The position numbers were made by a program, and so were the translations under genes. From JBALVT01 sp045110675 (GTDB taxonomy: Bacteria; Pseudomonadota; Gammaproteobacteria; Pseudomonadales; Halieaceae): a stretch of DNA of 64,000 nucleotides. Below, piece by piece: positions 63,415 through 64,000 of the stretch (position 1 is its first letter; the number at the start of each line of letters is the position of its first letter). Under the pieces are notes generated by a model. It searched no databases. It was given only the letters and a program-made list of their open reading frames with translations, and was not told where the DNA came from. The DNA lies in assembly GCA_045110675.1 (NCBI GenBank), contig JBGCGJ010000036.1, positions 1 to 64,000 of the forward strand, read 5' to 3'.

Positions 63415-64000
63415 ATGAAGAACAGTGCCCGGGTCGTTGTCATTGGCGGTGGAGTCGTGGGCGTCTCCACACTCTACCATATAGCCAAAAAAGGCTGGAC
63501 CGATGTCGTTCTGGTAGAGCGCAAAGAACTCACCTCCGGATCGACCTGGCATGCAGCCGGCTTGCTACCACTGTTTAACATGAGCTATTCCGTGGGCAAG
63601 TTGCACCAGTACTCGGTCAACTTCTACCATGAGTTGGAAAAAGAGACCGAGCAAGATGTCGGTTTTAAAGTGGTCTCGAATATTCGCCTGGCCACCTGCG
63701 AAGACAGGATGGATGAATACCGTTACTACGCCTCTGTCGCTCAAACCGTTGGCGTGGACGTTCGTTTTCTCACCCCGGAGCAAGTGAAAGAAATCTGGCC
63801 CATGTGCAATACCGAGGGGTTGGTGGGTGCGATACAACACCCGGACGATGGCTATATTCAGCCAGCGGACTTAACACAGGCTCTCGCCAAGGGCGCTCGC
63901 TCGCGCGGTGCCGAGATCTATCGCAATACCACGGTAACGGCTCTCGAACAAAATGCCGATGACAGTTGGGTTGTTAAGACCGACAAGGGTGATATCCACT
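63415..64000 (+). CDS. Dimethylglycine/sarcosine dehydrogenase-like flavoprotein (3' end cut by window)
   Basis: 195 codons visible from the ATG at 63415. FAD motif VVVIGGGVVGVSTLYH near the start; TSGSTWHAAGLLP carries the His that binds FAD covalently in dimethylglycine dehydrogenases. The usual C-terminal GcvT-like domain would lie beyond the window. Predicted demethylation of an N-methyl amino acid, passing one-carbon units to folate. Confidence 0.85.
   Translation, partial: MKNSARVVVIGGGVVGVSTLYHIAKKGWTDVVLVERKELTSGSTWHAAGLLPLFNMSYSVGKLHQYSVNFYHELEKETEQDVGFKVVSNIRLATCEDRMDEYRYYASVAQTVGVDVRFLTPEQVKEIWPMCNTEGLVGAIQHPDDGYIQPADLTQALAKGARSRGAEIYRNTTVTALEQNADDSWVVKTDKGDIH

Overview
The window looks like chromosomal DNA of a marine-type gammaproteobacterium. 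This is inferred from the gene families (DUF2058/YaiL, oligopeptidase B, AGCS and SSS sodium symporters, many acyl-CoA enzymes) and from intergenic repeats with a CAGCATCCATGCTG core; a Cellvibrionales/Spongiibacterales-like host is a guess, not a demonstrated assignment. Both ends cut through genes: an enoyl-CoA hydratase on the left and a dimethylglycine-dehydrogenase-like flavoprotein on the right. No rRNA, tRNA, CRISPR array or insertion-sequence transposase was seen.

Layout. 1-18.5 kb holds metabolic and envelope genes: exported amidohydrolase plus COG2509 flavoprotein, a patatin-like lipase with a membrane tail, a CehA/McbA-type hydrolase, DUF2058, acyl-CoA carboxylase beta, a lipoprotein carrying a GspG pseudopilin domain, a HAD phosphatase, a Tat-exported DUF1214-like protein, ThuA and an ArsM-type arsenite methyltransferase. 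At 14.3-14.6 kb lie two long inverted repeats that share a core but have unrelated, perfectly matched arms. 19.4-30.4 kb is a carbon/nitrogen catabolism block: acyl-CoA ligase, an operon of a glutamine-synthetase-like ligase, an iron alcohol dehydrogenase and an amidohydrolase, then a homocysteine methyltransferase, CoA-transferase, TauD-like dioxygenase and thioesterase. 30.7-44.4 kb holds two sodium-coupled transporters, an Asp-tailed exported protein, a second acyl-CoA ligase, a regulator-methyltransferase-VOC operon, oligopeptidase B, LysE and a serine hydrolase.

The most unusual region is about 44.4-53.2 kb. It is a run of small minus-strand genes, and from 47.17 to 53.17 kb they are separated by attC-like recombination sites (RYYYAAC...GTTRRRY ends, hairpin interiors). 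No integron integrase is visible, so it resembles a cassette array lacking integrase (CALIN). Six genes or gene remnants here belong to one family of small proteins with a single N-terminal membrane helix, and two others are GFA/CENP-V-like zinc proteins. A TetR regulator with a perfect operator palindrome and a divergent SnoaL-like gene sit at the left side of this region.

53.4-64 kb is a catabolic island: two SnoaL-like proteins, a DUF35/thiolase-like pair resembling the Ltp2 aldolase system, an ABC1 kinase, and a plus-strand run of serine esterase, LLM flavin oxidoreductase, D-aminoacylase-like amidohydrolase, Baeyer-Villiger-type monooxygenase and the truncated DMGDH-like gene. Together these suggest degradation of lipids or cyclic and N-substituted organic compounds. 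That theme is inferred from families only.
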